A DNA stretch of 64,000 bases from Puia dinghuensis (GCF_014642875.1 NZ_BMJC01000004.1:792070-856069); one strand, 5' to 3'; numbered from the stretch's first letter, positions 16,482 to 25,671 are shown. Notes: generated by a model not told the origin, from the letters alone. Made by a program: numbers and translations.

Positions 16482-16916
16482 TTATCTGGTAAGAATGATC
16501 GTATAACGGGTGCTCGTACCGCCGAATTTCTGATCCGCATAAAGCTCGAGCCGCTGAGGGGTCAGCACCCGCACCTTGTAATATTGGTCCTGGAAGTAAA
16601 TGGTGCTGTCGTTCTGAAAGGCCCAGATAAAGGGCAGACTATCGGGGTTGCCAGTCTTGCTGCGATGTGCAAACTCTGAATAACCCGTCCCGTCCTTACA
16701 AAAAATGATCGTATTTTCGCGCTCATTACCAGCAATTTGGGGGGCCAGCGCATCGAATGTCCCATCATCGTCATCAAAACCTGCTTTCTCATATTTCCAG
16801 GGACTTCCGGTTAATACTTTCAGGTCTTTTTCTGAAGAAACCCGGCTGGAGCAACCGGTGATAAAGAATCCTGCGGCTAAAGTGAATATGGTCCATTTCG
16901 TAAGCATCCGGCGCAT
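16482..16916 (-). CDS. Lipocalin-like lipoprotein, function unknown
   Basis: A 144-residue lipoprotein. The signal peptide MRRMLTKWTIFTLAAGFFITGC gives a clear lipobox. The mature domain reads LTGSPWKYEKAGFDDDD, then IIFCKDGTGYSEF, PFIWAFQNDSTIYF and RYTIILTR, a small beta-barrel of the lipocalin-like kind (DUF4595/lipocalin_5 style; exact family not certain). I take the ATG at 16916. The 87 nt to the next lipoprotein hold no clear terminator, so co-transcription is possible. Region 16917-17069 is the divergent upstream of moxR and shows no strong motif. Confidence 0.7.
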   Translation of the reverse strand: MRRMLTKWTIFTLAAGFFITGCSSRVSSEKDLKVLTGSPWKYEKAGFDDDDGTFDALAPQIAGNERENTIIFCKDGTGYSEFAHRSKTGNPDSLPFIWAFQNDSTIYFQDQYYKVRVLTPQRLELYADQKFGGTSTRYTIILTR

Positions 16917-17069
16917 CAATTTTCGGTTAGAAGGTACGGAATCACTTAAGTTTAAAACTCGAAAGTGGCCGAGTTATTGTTAACATATATTACAATTTTC
17001 TTATTAATTATCCACAGGTCAGACATATTGAATTTTCGTATTTTCGGGCCCCATAAGTAATTTAATCAT

Positions 17070-18071
17070 ATGCTTTACACAGCAGAGGATATCAGACAGT
17101 TGAATAATAAAATCCAATATCAGGCAGCTTTTATCGATCGGCTGCGTGATGAAGTAGGCCGTGTCATCATCGGTCAGCACCAGATGCTCGATCGCCTTCT
17201 CATCGGTCTGCTCAGCAACGGGCACGTCCTGCTGGAAGGTGTTCCCGGTCTTGCTAAAACTTTGGCGATTAAATCCTTGTCGCAGGCCATCCACGCCAAA
17301 TTCAGCCGCATCCAATTCACGCCCGATCTGCTGCCGGCCGACGTCATCGGGACCATGATCTACAACCAGCAGAAGCATGAATTTGTTGTTCGTAAAGGAC
17401 CCATCTTCGCCAACTTCATCCTGGCCGATGAGATCAACCGCGCCCCCGCCAAAGTGCAAAGTGCGCTCCTGGAGGCCATGCAGGAAAAACAGGTCACCCT
17501 GGGAGAGACAAGCTATAAGCTGGAAGAACCCTTCCTGGTGCTGGCAACGCAAAATCCCCTCGAACAGGAAGGAACATACCCTCTTCCCGAAGCCCAGCAA
17601 GACCGGTTCATCATGAAAGTCATCGTCGACTACCCTACGAAACAGGAAGAACAGCTGATCATCCGTCAGAACGTCCAGGGCGCCCAGGCGCAACAGGTCG
17701 AACAGGTAGTGTCTATGCAGGAGATCACGCAGGCAAAGGAGCTCGCCCGCCAGATCTATATGGACGAGAAAGTAGAGCACTATATCCTCGACATCGTGTT
17801 TGCGACCCGCACCCCCGAAAAATACAAGTTGGAAAAGCTCAAGCCCCTCATCGCTTACGGCGGAAGCCCGCGCGCAAGCATCAATCTGGCCCTGGCCGCC
17901 AAGGCGAACGCCTTTCTCAACAAGCGGGGCTATGTCATCCCCGAAGACGTGCGCTCCATCTCTAAGGACGTACTGCGCCACCGCATCGGCCTCACTTACG
18001 AAGCCGAAGCAGAAAGCATCAACGTCGAAAATCTTATTGACGAAATATTGAAAGTTATACCGATACCATAA
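17070..18071 (+). CDS. moxR: MoxR-family AAA+ ATPase
   Basis: A 333-residue AAA+ ATPase of the MoxR type, thought to act as a chaperone for the von Willebrand A proteins encoded downstream. Walker A is GVPGLAKT (near residue 57), Walker B ILADEINRAP (near 120) and sensor 1 VLATQNPLEQEGTYPLPEAQ (near 165). The C-terminal lid is normal. It begins a tight operon with a DUF58 gene (6-nt gap), BatD-like and BatA-like genes, and rsgA. Confidence 0.93.
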   Translation: MLYTAEDIRQLNNKIQYQAAFIDRLRDEVGRVIIGQHQMLDRLLIGLLSNGHVLLEGVPGLAKTLAIKSLSQAIHAKFSRIQFTPDLLPADVIGTMIYNQQKHEFVVRKGPIFANFILADEINRAPAKVQSALLEAMQEKQVTLGETSYKLEEPFLVLATQNPLEQEGTYPLPEAQQDRFIMKVIVDYPTKQEEQLIIRQNVQGAQAQQVEQVVSMQEITQAKELARQIYMDEKVEHYILDIVFATRTPEKYKLEKLKPLIAYGGSPRASINLALAAKANAFLNKRGYVIPEDVRSISKDVLRHRIGLTYEAEAESINVENLIDEILKVIPIP

Positions 18072-18077
18072 GGACCC

Positions 18078-19013
18078 ATGCTCACAACCGTCGAAATACT
18101 AAAAAAGGTGAAGGAGCTTGAAATAAAAAGTAAAAGGCTCACCCGCCACCTGTTCACCGGAGAATACCACAGCGCCTTCAAAGGCCGTGGGATGAGTTTC
18201 CGGGAGGTGCGCGAATATGCAGCGGGCGACGACATTCGCTTCATCGACTGGAATGTATCGGCCCGCTTCAACCACCCCTTTAGTAAACTCTTCGAAGAAG
18301 AGCGTGAGCTGACGGTCATGCTGATGGTGGATGTCAGCGCAAGCTCCCTGTTCGGCACAGTACACGCCCGTAAAAAGGACCTCATCACCGAAGTCTGCGC
18401 CGTTCTGGCCTTCTCCGCCGTCAACAACAACGATAAGGTAGGCTGCATCTTCTTCAGCGATAAGGTGGAGAGCTATATCCCCCCCAAAAAGGGAAAAGAA
18501 CACGTCCTCTACATCGTTCGACAATTACTGACCATCGAGCCAAAGCGCAAAGGCACCAACCTCAACGAAGCGATCCGCTTCCTCAATGGCGCCGCCCGGC
18601 AAAAAGGCATCGTATTCCTCCTGAGCGATTTCCTCGACGGCAATGGCGATCAAAGGCAGAGAGCCCCCCGCCCCGCCTCGGCCCCCCGCTCCGAACCCGG
18701 CTTCGAGGACGCCCTGAAAGTCGCCGGCAAAAAGCACGACATGATCGGCATAAAAGTCTACGATAAAATGGACATGCAGCTGCCGGCGATTGGCATGGTG
18801 GAAGCCGAAGACTCCGAAACCGGCAGTCGTTATTGGGTAGACACAAACGACTATTTAGTACGGACCAATTACCAACAATATTTTTTTAACCACACCGAGC
18901 AGTGTAAAAGCATCTTCCAAAAGGCCGGGTGCGATCTCCTCCACCTGCGCACCGACGAAGACTATGTAAAGATCCTCCAGCGATTCTTCGTCGGCCGTCA
19001 CCGGCCCGGATAA
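18078..19013 (+). CDS. DUF58 domain protein (von Willebrand A-like)
   Basis: A 311-residue soluble protein. The DUF58 signature GRGMSFREVREYAAGDDIRFIDW is at about residues 35-57, and a vWA-like fold follows with MVDVSASS (near residue 91) as the metal-site motif. DUF58 proteins accompany MoxR ATPases in most bacteria and are presumed clients. It is followed after 3 nt by the BatD-like gene. A Pro/Arg-rich loop (residues 195-212) is unusual and probably a flexible insert. Confidence 0.9.
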   Translation: MLTTVEILKKVKELEIKSKRLTRHLFTGEYHSAFKGRGMSFREVREYAAGDDIRFIDWNVSARFNHPFSKLFEEERELTVMLMVDVSASSLFGTVHARKKDLITEVCAVLAFSAVNNNDKVGCIFFSDKVESYIPPKKGKEHVLYIVRQLLTIEPKRKGTNLNEAIRFLNGAARQKGIVFLLSDFLDGNGDQRQRAPRPASAPRSEPGFEDALKVAGKKHDMIGIKVYDKMDMQLPAIGMVEAEDSETGSRYWVDTNDYLVRTNYQQYFFNHTEQCKSIFQKAGCDLLHLRTDEDYVKILQRFFVGRHRPG

Positions 19014-19016
19014 CAC

Positions 19017-20024
19017 ATGAGACCACTACGATCATATATCATTGCTACGCTTCTATGCCTGCCGGTTACGCTTCTCCACGCCCAGAAAAAATCCACCGCT
19101 CCACTGGCCACCGTAAAAGCAACCGTCGATAAGCAGAATATTCTCATCGGCCAGCACATACAGCTGATGCTCGAAGCCACGGTGCCGGATACGCTCACCA
19201 TTCATTGGTCCTGGCCCTTGCCCGACTCGCTGCTCCACTTCGATTGGGTGGAGAAACATAACGTAGACACCGTCGTCCGCCCCGGCCAGCGGTACTACCG
19301 CCAATACCTCACGATCACCAGCTACGACTCCGGCGTCTGGGCTATCCCCCGAATCGCATTCGTAGTCGGCAAAAAAAGTTATCTCACCGATAGCATTCGC
19401 ATCGACGTCGGTTATTCGAAGATCGACCCGTCGAAGGACTATCACGACATAAAGGAGATCATCGACGTCCCCAATCCATTGGCCGTTTGGATACCCTGGA
19501 TCGTAGCCGCCGTCACCGTGATCTCGCTGGTCCTCGTCTTCTGGCTGGTGCGTAAAAGAAAGTTGCGCCTGGCGGCCGTCCCCATCAAGCCGGCTCCAAA
19601 GCTTTCTCCTTTGGAAGACGCCATACGGCAGCTCGACGAACTGCAAAAACAAGAGTTGCCGGCCAACGGATCGGTAAAAATATACTACAGCCGCCTGGGT
19701 GAGATCTTCCGGGCCTATCTGCTCCGGCGCATTGGCATCTCCAGCTTCGCTGAGACAAGCGAAGAGCTCATCGGCCAGCTGCGCGGATCGTTGCTGCCAC
19801 GGGACCAGTTCGACTCCCTGGCCGAAACCCTGCGGATGAGCGACTTTGTAAAGTTTGCCAAATATCAGCCTGGGATAGCCGATAGCGACCAACACTACCG
19901 GGTGATCAGGGCTTCCATCGAATCCCTCGACAAGCTCAGACAAGAGGAAGAACATCACCAGGCAATGGCGGCAGGCAAGGTGGCCACGGCCGTCACGGCT
20001 GCCCCAAACCAACAAAATAATTAA
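19017..20024 (+). CDS. BatD-like membrane protein
   Basis: A 335-residue protein with a signal peptide (residues 1-22, ending LLHAQ) and an extracytoplasmic beta domain to about 150, where a TVDKQNILIGQHIQLML motif matches the BatD/oxygen-tolerance repeat. One membrane helix spans about 160-180, and a cytoplasmic helical tail contains YYSRLGEIFRAYLLRRIGI. This plan fits the BatD-type partner in MoxR operons. It ends with a low-complexity Ala/Gln/Asn tail. Function is inferred from the cluster: envelope stress or aerotolerance roles have been proposed for Bat proteins. Confidence 0.8.
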   Translation: MRPLRSYIIATLLCLPVTLLHAQKKSTAPLATVKATVDKQNILIGQHIQLMLEATVPDTLTIHWSWPLPDSLLHFDWVEKHNVDTVVRPGQRYYRQYLTITSYDSGVWAIPRIAFVVGKKSYLTDSIRIDVGYSKIDPSKDYHDIKEIIDVPNPLAVWIPWIVAAVTVISLVLVFWLVRKRKLRLAAVPIKPAPKLSPLEDAIRQLDELQKQELPANGSVKIYYSRLGEIFRAYLLRRIGISSFAETSEELIGQLRGSLLPRDQFDSLAETLRMSDFVKFAKYQPGIADSDQHYRVIRASIESLDKLRQEEEHHQAMAAGKVATAVTAAPNQQNN

Positions 20025-20034
20025 TAAGCAACAA

Positions 20035-21039
20035 GTGCTGTACGATTGGTATCAACATATTTATTTTAGTCAGCCGGCCTTCTTCGGGCTCTTCCTCCTC
20101 GTGCCCCTGCTCATCTGGTGGGAAGCAATGCGCACCGGCCGTAACCAGGCGACAGTCGTGGTATCCTCCGTCCGCCCATTCGGCGGTACCCGATCGTGGA
20201 AGAATTTCCTCCGCCCCGTTGCGTTCACTTTACGCCTGCTGGCGCTCTCCTGCCTCATCATTGCCCTCGCCCGCCCACAGACCCGCAACGACGAACAGCT
20301 GGTCAATGGCGAAGGCATAGATATCGTGCTCTGCCTGGACATCAGCGGCAGCATGCTCGCCCAGGATTTCCAACCCAATCGGATGGAAGCGGCTAAGAAC
20401 GTGGCATCGGAGTTCATCGACAACCGCCCCACCGATCGCATCGGCCTGGTCATTTTCTCGGGGGAAAGCTTTACCATGTGTCCGCTCACCACCGACCGCA
20501 ATGTGCTGAAATCACAACTGTACAGCGTCCAAAGCGGTTTGCTCGAGGATGGTACCGCCATCGGCTCGGGTCTCGCCACCGGCGTCGATCGCCTTCGCAA
20601 CTCTCCCTCGAAAAGCAAGGTCATCATCCTGCTGACGGACGGTGAGAACAACGGTGGACTGATAGACCCCAACACCGCAAAGGAGATCGCCAAATCCGTC
20701 GGCGTCCGGGTCTATACCGTCGGGATGGGAACGGAAGGATTTGCGCCCGTACCGGTGCAGACAGCCGCCGGCGTGGTCATGCAACGGGAAAAAGTCAACA
20801 TCGACGAGAAACTCCTCAAACAGATCGCCGCCGAAACCGGCGGACAATACTATCGGGCAAAAGACAACGAAAGCCTGAAAAACATCTACCAGGAAATAGA
20901 CCGGCTGGAAAAATCGAAGATCGAAGTGTCGAGCATCCGCCGCTACACCGAAGAATTCTTCCCCTTTGCCCTGGCGGCCGGCATCTTACTGTTGTTGGAA
21001 TTGCTGCTGCGATGGACAGTCCTGCGAAAGTTCCCTTAA
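20035..21039 (+). CDS. BatA-like von Willebrand factor A membrane protein (GTG start)
   Basis: A 334-residue protein with N-terminal membrane segments at about 15-30 and 62-80, a vWA domain (residues 90-290) and a last helix at 305-325. The metal-ion-dependent adhesion site is intact: LDISGSM (near residue 101), a Thr in ATGVD and the Asp in LLTDGEN. No ATG fits the conserved N-terminus, so the start is the GTG at 20035. The operon lacks the second vWA gene (BatB) and the TPR gene (BatC) that often follow. Confidence 0.88.
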   Translation: MLYDWYQHIYFSQPAFFGLFLLVPLLIWWEAMRTGRNQATVVVSSVRPFGGTRSWKNFLRPVAFTLRLLALSCLIIALARPQTRNDEQLVNGEGIDIVLCLDISGSMLAQDFQPNRMEAAKNVASEFIDNRPTDRIGLVIFSGESFTMCPLTTDRNVLKSQLYSVQSGLLEDGTAIGSGLATGVDRLRNSPSKSKVIILLTDGENNGGLIDPNTAKEIAKSVGVRVYTVGMGTEGFAPVPVQTAAGVVMQREKVNIDEKLLKQIAAETGGQYYRAKDNESLKNIYQEIDRLEKSKIEVSSIRRYTEEFFPFALAAGILLLLELLLRWTVLRKFP

Positions 21040-21048
21040 CTTCAACCC

Positions 21049-21975
21049 ATGGATGGCAAAGTCTATAAATCCACAGGCAGCTGGTATGTCGTCAAAACCC
21101 CGGACGGCGTCGCTTGGAATGCCCGCCTCAAAGGCCTTTTCAAGCTCGATGGCATTACGTCCACCAACCCCCTGGCCGTCGGCGATGAGGTAGAACTCGA
21201 ACCCGAGAGCGAAGAAGAACAAACGGCCATCATCTCAGCCATCCATGCCCGCCACAACTATATCAACCGCCAGTCTCCTTCCCACCGGATGCAGCATCAT
21301 ATCGTGGCGGCCAATATCGACCAGTCGCTGCTCGTCGTCACCCTGAAGGAACCACGCACCTCGCAGGGCTTTATCGATCGCTGGCTCGTCACCTGTGAAG
21401 CCTACCATGTGCCTGCCATCCTGCTGTTCAACAAATCCGATCTCTATCGGCACAAGGAAGAACAGCGATTCGAAGAGTGGAAAGCCATGTATGAAGCCGT
21501 GGGCTACCGGCTCATCCGCATGAGCGTACACACGGGTGAAGGCCTGGACGAAGTAAAGAGTCTCCTGCAGGGAAAAATAAGTCTGCTCAGCGGTCATTCC
21601 GGGGTAGGGAAGTCCTCTTTTCTCAACGCCCTGTTTCCCGACTGGCAGCTAAAGACCCAAAGCGTCAGCGGCTGGAGCGGCAAGGGCATCCATACCACCA
21701 CCTTCGCGGAAATGTTCGACCTCCCCGGCAGCGGCCAGGTCATCGATACACCCGGAATGCGCGAATTCGGCCTGGTGGACATCACAAAACAAGAGCTCTC
21801 CGGCTATTTCCCCGAAATGCGCGCCCTTGCAGGACAATGCCAATTCAACAATTGCCTCCACCTCGGCGAGCCGGGCTGCGCCGTAAAAAAAGCCGTAGAA
21901 GAGGGTAGCATCGCCCAGCATCGCTACATAAGCTATTGTACCATCCTCGACAGCATCACCTCCCCTCACAGCTGA
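21049..21975 (+). CDS. rsgA: Ribosome small-subunit assembly GTPase RsgA
   Basis: This 308-residue circularly permuted GTPase helps mature the 30S subunit. An OB-fold domain (1-70) precedes the GTPase, whose motifs come in the permuted order: NKSD (G4, near 126), GHSGVGKSS (G1, near 181) and DTPGM (G3, near 240). A zinc knuckle, CQFNNCLHLGEPGC, lies near 263-276. It starts 9 nt after the BatA-like stop and so is likely co-transcribed with the moxR operon. Confidence 0.95.
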   Translation: MDGKVYKSTGSWYVVKTPDGVAWNARLKGLFKLDGITSTNPLAVGDEVELEPESEEEQTAIISAIHARHNYINRQSPSHRMQHHIVAANIDQSLLVVTLKEPRTSQGFIDRWLVTCEAYHVPAILLFNKSDLYRHKEEQRFEEWKAMYEAVGYRLIRMSVHTGEGLDEVKSLLQGKISLLSGHSGVGKSSFLNALFPDWQLKTQSVSGWSGKGIHTTTFAEMFDLPGSGQVIDTPGMREFGLVDITKQELSGYFPEMRALAGQCQFNNCLHLGEPGCAVKKAVEEGSIAQHRYISYCTILDSITSPHS

Positions 21976-21976
21976 C

Positions 21977-23098
21977 TCACACCTCCTTCAGCTCTTCTTT
22001 TAAGATCGCCCGCTCCTTTGCATCCTTGGGCGGAAGGTCCTTGTCCTCCTTTCCATCGCCAAAAAGATAACCCCAGGGTTTCAGCGGCTCTATCCGGTCG
22101 AAAATGATCTTGGCGATAGCGATAATAGGTATGGCGAGGAAGGTGCCGGCAATCCCCCAGACGGCATTGCCGATGATGACTCCGATCACGGTGATAAAGG
22201 CATTGATCCTCACCTTCGAGCCGACGACCACCGGCAGCAGCACATTGGAATCTATCAGATGTATCCCCAGGATGGTGGCGATCACCAGCAGGAGTTTGGT
22301 GGCTCCGGCCGTGGCGAAGGTGACGATCGTGCTAAGCAGCGTGGCCGTGAAAATACCGATATAGGGGATGATATTGAACAACCCGGTGATCAGCCCAAGC
22401 AGGATGGCATATTTGACCCCAAGGATCCAAAGGGCAAGAGCAGTCGCCACCGACACGATCACCATTTCGATCAGCAGACCCATGATATATTGCCGGATGC
22501 GGGTCTGGATATGCGTCAGAATATCGAAAACGATAACGGAATTCTCTTCTTTAAAGACGGCTACAAGAAACCGGATGATCAGCCGCCGGTAGAATAGTAA
22601 GAAGAAGGTGTCGATAAGGATAAAAACAAGCGTCAGCATCGTAGATGAGAAGGACAACACGATATCACCAATGACGGAAGAGCCGGTCTCCAGTAGCTTG
22701 GACGTGGCATTGTTGATATAGTTATTCTGCTGCTTGATGCGGATATGGAATTTCGACGAGATCCATTGTTGCAGACTGTTCACGCTGCTCGTCACCTGCT
22801 GTTTGAACTGCGGCCAGTCATCGGCCAGATTGGTGATCTGCATCCCGACGAGATATAAAAGCGCGGCCAGCGACAAGACCAGGATCACTACCGACAATAT
22901 GGATGCCAGGCTTCGTGGAAAATGAAGCTTTCGCTCCATGAAATGCGCCAGCGGTAATAACACGACGGAGAACAACAGGCCAAACACCAGCGGCACGAGG
23001 ATGGACTTACCCAGTACAGCGATATAGAAAAGCGCGATCAGACTGATCAGCACCATGGCCAGCTTGATATAAAAGGGACTTTGTCTGGTAGATGTCAT
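21977..23098 (-). CDS. AI-2E family permease
   Basis: A 373-residue membrane protein of the AI-2E/PerM family with about eight membrane helices: pairs near 12-50 and 55-80, then five in 150-345. FNIIPYIGIF and the NAVWGIAGTFLAIPIIAIAKII segment are typical. The name comes from TqsA; members export diverse small molecules or act as Na+/H+ antiporters, so the substrate is unknown. I start at the ATG at 23098; a TTG-opened extension runs into a terminator hairpin and is rejected. It converges with rsgA. Confidence 0.88.
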   Translation of the reverse strand: MTSTRQSPFYIKLAMVLISLIALFYIAVLGKSILVPLVFGLLFSVVLLPLAHFMERKLHFPRSLASILSVVILVLSLAALLYLVGMQITNLADDWPQFKQQVTSSVNSLQQWISSKFHIRIKQQNNYINNATSKLLETGSSVIGDIVLSFSSTMLTLVFILIDTFFLLFYRRLIIRFLVAVFKEENSVIVFDILTHIQTRIRQYIMGLLIEMVIVSVATALALWILGVKYAILLGLITGLFNIIPYIGIFTATLLSTIVTFATAGATKLLLVIATILGIHLIDSNVLLPVVVGSKVRINAFITVIGVIIGNAVWGIAGTFLAIPIIAIAKIIFDRIEPLKPWGYLFGDGKEDKDLPPKDAKERAILKEELKEV

Positions 23099-23112
23099 GC
23101 CTCGAATATAAC

Positions 23113-23146
23113 AAAAAAAAGCCGGGCCCACACAGGAGGGCCCGGC
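23113..23146 (-). terminator. Strong intrinsic terminator just upstream of the AI-2E permease gene
   Basis: On the minus strand GCCGGGCCC, 8-base loop, GGGCCCGGC, then eight T. The 9-bp GC stem is perfect. It terminates transcripts from the 23209-23544 gene, but its T-run ends only 14 nt before the permease start codon, leaving almost no room for a separate promoter. Confidence 0.85.
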
Positions 23147-23208
23147 TACAACATTCAGCAAACAATCGTCAGCTATACACTCCCCTCTCAGGCAGGAGCC
23201 GCTGGTCT

Positions 23209-23544
23209 TTAGGACATGTACCGGCGGGCGGTATTGATCAATAATTTGCTTTCAAGGAATTTTGCCACTTCTACAACAGCATCATTCTCCCTCCGGGGTG
23301 CCTCCCGGAACTTGCGGGGATAGATCGAAATGCCGGTGTAGATGTTGTAATGAAGGGTCAGGATGTGTCCTTTATAAAGGAAATCCCACATCAGCGAATC
23401 GAAATCATCAGTTTTTTGGGTGAATTTAATGTCCAGATCGTCAGAAAGGATGTTCGCGACTTCATAGAAACGCTTCAATCCACAGTCGTCGTCGATCACG
23501 GCTTCTGTACAGCCGAAATCGGTGCGTAGAGTTAGAGGGCTCAT
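23209..23544 (-). CDS. Conserved hypothetical protein (111 residues)
   Basis: A soluble, acidic N-terminal half (TEAVIDDDCGLKRFYEVANIL) leads into an alpha/beta domain with WDFLYKGHILTLHYNIYTGISIYP and a C-terminal helix. There is no signal peptide or membrane segment, and I do not recognise the family. It is followed by a strong terminator (23113-23146), which supports a monocistronic gene. Confidence 0.65.
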   Translation of the reverse strand: MSPLTLRTDFGCTEAVIDDDCGLKRFYEVANILSDDLDIKFTQKTDDFDSLMWDFLYKGHILTLHYNIYTGISIYPRKFREAPRRENDAVVEVAKFLESKLLINTARRYMS

Positions 23545-23599
23545 AGTGTAGGGATTTTAAGTTTTATATTAGGGTATCGTTTTTTCTGCGTTTCGTGCG

Positions 23600-23776
23600 T
23601 CAGGCCTTGAACTTGGGCGACCGGGGCACCTTCTCTCCGCTTAGTATTCGTTCGGCTCCGACATTCTTGCCATCACTGGGACATCCATATTTCGGTCCGA
23701 AAAGACTACAGGAAGGAAAGGTCGTAATCAAAAACGCGGCTAACAGGAAGAGAAATATAGTCTTGGGTCGTTTCAT
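23600..23776 (-). CDS. Small lipoprotein (58 residues)
   Basis: The signal peptide MKRPKTIFLFLLAAFLITTF ends in the lipobox FPSC (Cys23). The mature 36 residues, SLFGPKYGCPSDGKNVGAER, keep one Cys and a Gly-rich core, then a KVPRSPKFKA tail. I recall small lipoproteins with a GCPxxGKNVGAE core in related bacteria, but the role is unknown. The ATG at 23776 is preferred over a longer frame from 23833 because it begins the signal peptide. Confidence 0.75.
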   Translation of the reverse strand: MKRPKTIFLFLLAAFLITTFPSCSLFGPKYGCPSDGKNVGAERILSGEKVPRSPKFKA

Positions 23777-23880
23777 GGGATATCTACGGGTATAAACGTA
23801 CCTAAACCTACAAATATTATCCTGTATTTGCAAGGCGAGCGCTTTAATTTAACCTCCGGGTCAACATCCTATCCCGGCCC

Positions 23881-24435
23881 CTAAGGTATTTGGGTAGATG
23901 CCACGTTGGGTGCCTCGTTGGCGTCCTCGAACCATCCGGCGTAAATAAGATAATGATTCGCAATGCGATCGATCTGCCCGCTGATCAAATCGGGCGGAAT
24001 ATCCTTGATTTTCCGCGCCGGGATACCCCCGTAGATCGTCCCCGATTCCACCTTTGTGCCTTCCCGGACGACTGCTCCGGCTGCAATAATGGAGTTCCTG
24101 CCGATCTCCGCATTATCCATAATGATGGCGCCCATCCCGACAAGCACGTGATCGTGGATGATGCAGCCATGCACGATCGCATTATGACCTATGGAAACAC
24201 AACCCCCGATATGAACGCTGGTTTTCTGGTATGTTCCATGGATGATCACCCCATCCTGGATATTCACCTTCGAACCGATCGTAATGCTGTTCACATCACC
24301 CCTTACGACCGCATTGAACCAAATGCTGCAATTGTCTCCGATCGTTACATCCCCCACAATGGTGGCGTTGGGTGCAACAAAACAATTATTTCCAAAGCGT
24401 GGAGATTTACCCTCTACCGGTAGTATCGTAGCCAT
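23881..24435 (-). CDS. Gamma-carbonic anhydrase family protein (left-handed beta-helix)
   Basis: A 184-residue hexapeptide-repeat protein. Repeats run from about residue 15 to 140 (VAPNATIVGDVTIGDNCSIW). The gamma-CA zinc histidines can be seen as IIHGTYQ (near 67) and GHNAIVHG (near 85-92). A C-terminal helix, IDRIANHYLIYAGWFED, closes the trimer. Such proteins are carbonic anhydrases or related acyl-CoA-binding homologues (PaaY/CaiE-like); activity cannot be told apart here. The ATG at 24435 (MATILPVEG) is the family start. It is divergent from the aminotransferase with 39 bp between starts. Confidence 0.88.
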   Translation of the reverse strand: MATILPVEGKSPRFGNNCFVAPNATIVGDVTIGDNCSIWFNAVVRGDVNSITIGSKVNIQDGVIIHGTYQKTSVHIGGCVSIGHNAIVHGCIIHDHVLVGMGAIIMDNAEIGRNSIIAAGAVVREGTKVESGTIYGGIPARKIKDIPPDLISGQIDRIANHYLIYAGWFEDANEAPNVASTQIP

Positions 24436-24474
24436 GACTATGTTTTTATCAAATTTAACGAACTTTGCGCTTCC

Positions 24475-25671
24475 ATGAGCCATAGTAACGATAATCATCG
24501 GATGTTCCTCCGGCATGTTGCACAAACATCCCCCAACCCACTGGGACTGGAGATCGTAAAAGCCGAAGGGCTATATCTCTATGACAGATCAGGCAAGGAA
24601 TATCTTGATCTCATCGGCGGCATCAGCGTCTGTAATACCGGTCATCGTCATCCCCGGGTGATCCGGGCAATAAAAGATCAGGCAGACCGCTACCTGCACC
24701 TGCTGGTATATGGCGAGCTGGTCCAGTCACCTCAGGTGGAATACGCCGCACTGCTGGCCGCCCATCTGCCCGCTTCCCTTGATTCCGTTTATTTTACCAA
24801 CAGCGGCGCCGAGGCCACGGAAGGCGCGATGAAGCTGGCCAAACGCGTCACCGGCCGCACGGAGATCGTTGCTTTCAACAAGTCATATCACGGCTCGACG
24901 CAGGGGGCGCTCAGCGTGATGGGCGACGAATACTGGCGAAATGCCTTCCGCCCGCTGCTGCCCGGCATCCGGCATGTAGAATACAACAGCCCCGGCGCGC
25001 TTGCTGCCATCACCCCGGAGACAGCCTGTGTCATCGCCGAGACGGTGCAGGCGGAAAGAGGGGTCGTTGCACCCAACGAAGCCTGGTTGCGGCAATTGAG
25101 ACAACGTTGCGATGCAACCGGCGCCCTGCTCGTTCTCGATGAGATCCAAACCGGTTTCGGCCGGACAGGTACCCTATGGGGCTTTCAGCGGTATAACGTT
25201 CTGCCCGATATTCTCCTGCTCGGAAAAGCGCTCGGCGGCGGCTTACCCATGGGTGCATTCATTGCTCACCGGCAACGCATGTGGAGCCTGACTGGTGATC
25301 CTGTGCTGGGACATATTACGACGTTCGGTGGTCATCCGCTTTGCTGTGCAGCGGGCCTGGCCTCCATGCAGGTGTTGCTCGAATCCGGCTGGATAGAAGC
25401 TGTCGCCCGAAAGGAAGCGCTGTTCCGGCGCTTGCTTGTACATCCGGCAATAAAGAGCGTGCGCAGCAGCGGCCTCCTCATCGCCGTCGAATTCGATGAT
25501 TTCGAACAGAACAAACGCATCATCGACGCCTGCATCGCCGGTGGATTGCTCACCGATTGGTACCTGTTCGCACCCCAATGCCTGCGCATCGCACCACCGC
25601 TATCCATCACCGAAGAACAGATAGAAAAAGCCTGCTCCATTATTTTATCCTCGATCCCCGCTCATTTATAA
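24475..25671 (+). CDS. Class III PLP aminotransferase, substrate unknown
   Basis: A 398-residue ornithine/acetylornithine-aminotransferase-like enzyme. Motifs are NSGAEATEGAMKLA (near 110), AETVQAERGV (near 190), LVLDEIQTGFGRTG (near 222) and the PLP-binding Lys251 in LLLGKALGGGLPMG. It is a second ArgD-fold enzyme in the window but differs clearly from argD and lies outside the arg operon. Omega-amino acid or ornithine-type substrates are possible. Nothing in its neighbours decides this. Confidence 0.85.
   Translation: MSHSNDNHRMFLRHVAQTSPNPLGLEIVKAEGLYLYDRSGKEYLDLIGGISVCNTGHRHPRVIRAIKDQADRYLHLLVYGELVQSPQVEYAALLAAHLPASLDSVYFTNSGAEATEGAMKLAKRVTGRTEIVAFNKSYHGSTQGALSVMGDEYWRNAFRPLLPGIRHVEYNSPGALAAITPETACVIAETVQAERGVVAPNEAWLRQLRQRCDATGALLVLDEIQTGFGRTGTLWGFQRYNVLPDILLLGKALGGGLPMGAFIAHRQRMWSLTGDPVLGHITTFGGHPLCCAAGLASMQVLLESGWIEAVARKEALFRRLLVHPAIKSVRSSGLLIAVEFDDFEQNKRIIDACIAGGLLTDWYLFAPQCLRIAPPLSITEEQIEKACSIILSSIPAHL

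Noticed and set aside
24475-25671. Reading the second class III aminotransferase as a duplicate argD
   Set aside because: It differs in key segments from the operon-encoded ArgD, lies next to a carbonic-anhydrase-like gene, and nothing ties it to arginine. Called only as a class III aminotransferase.
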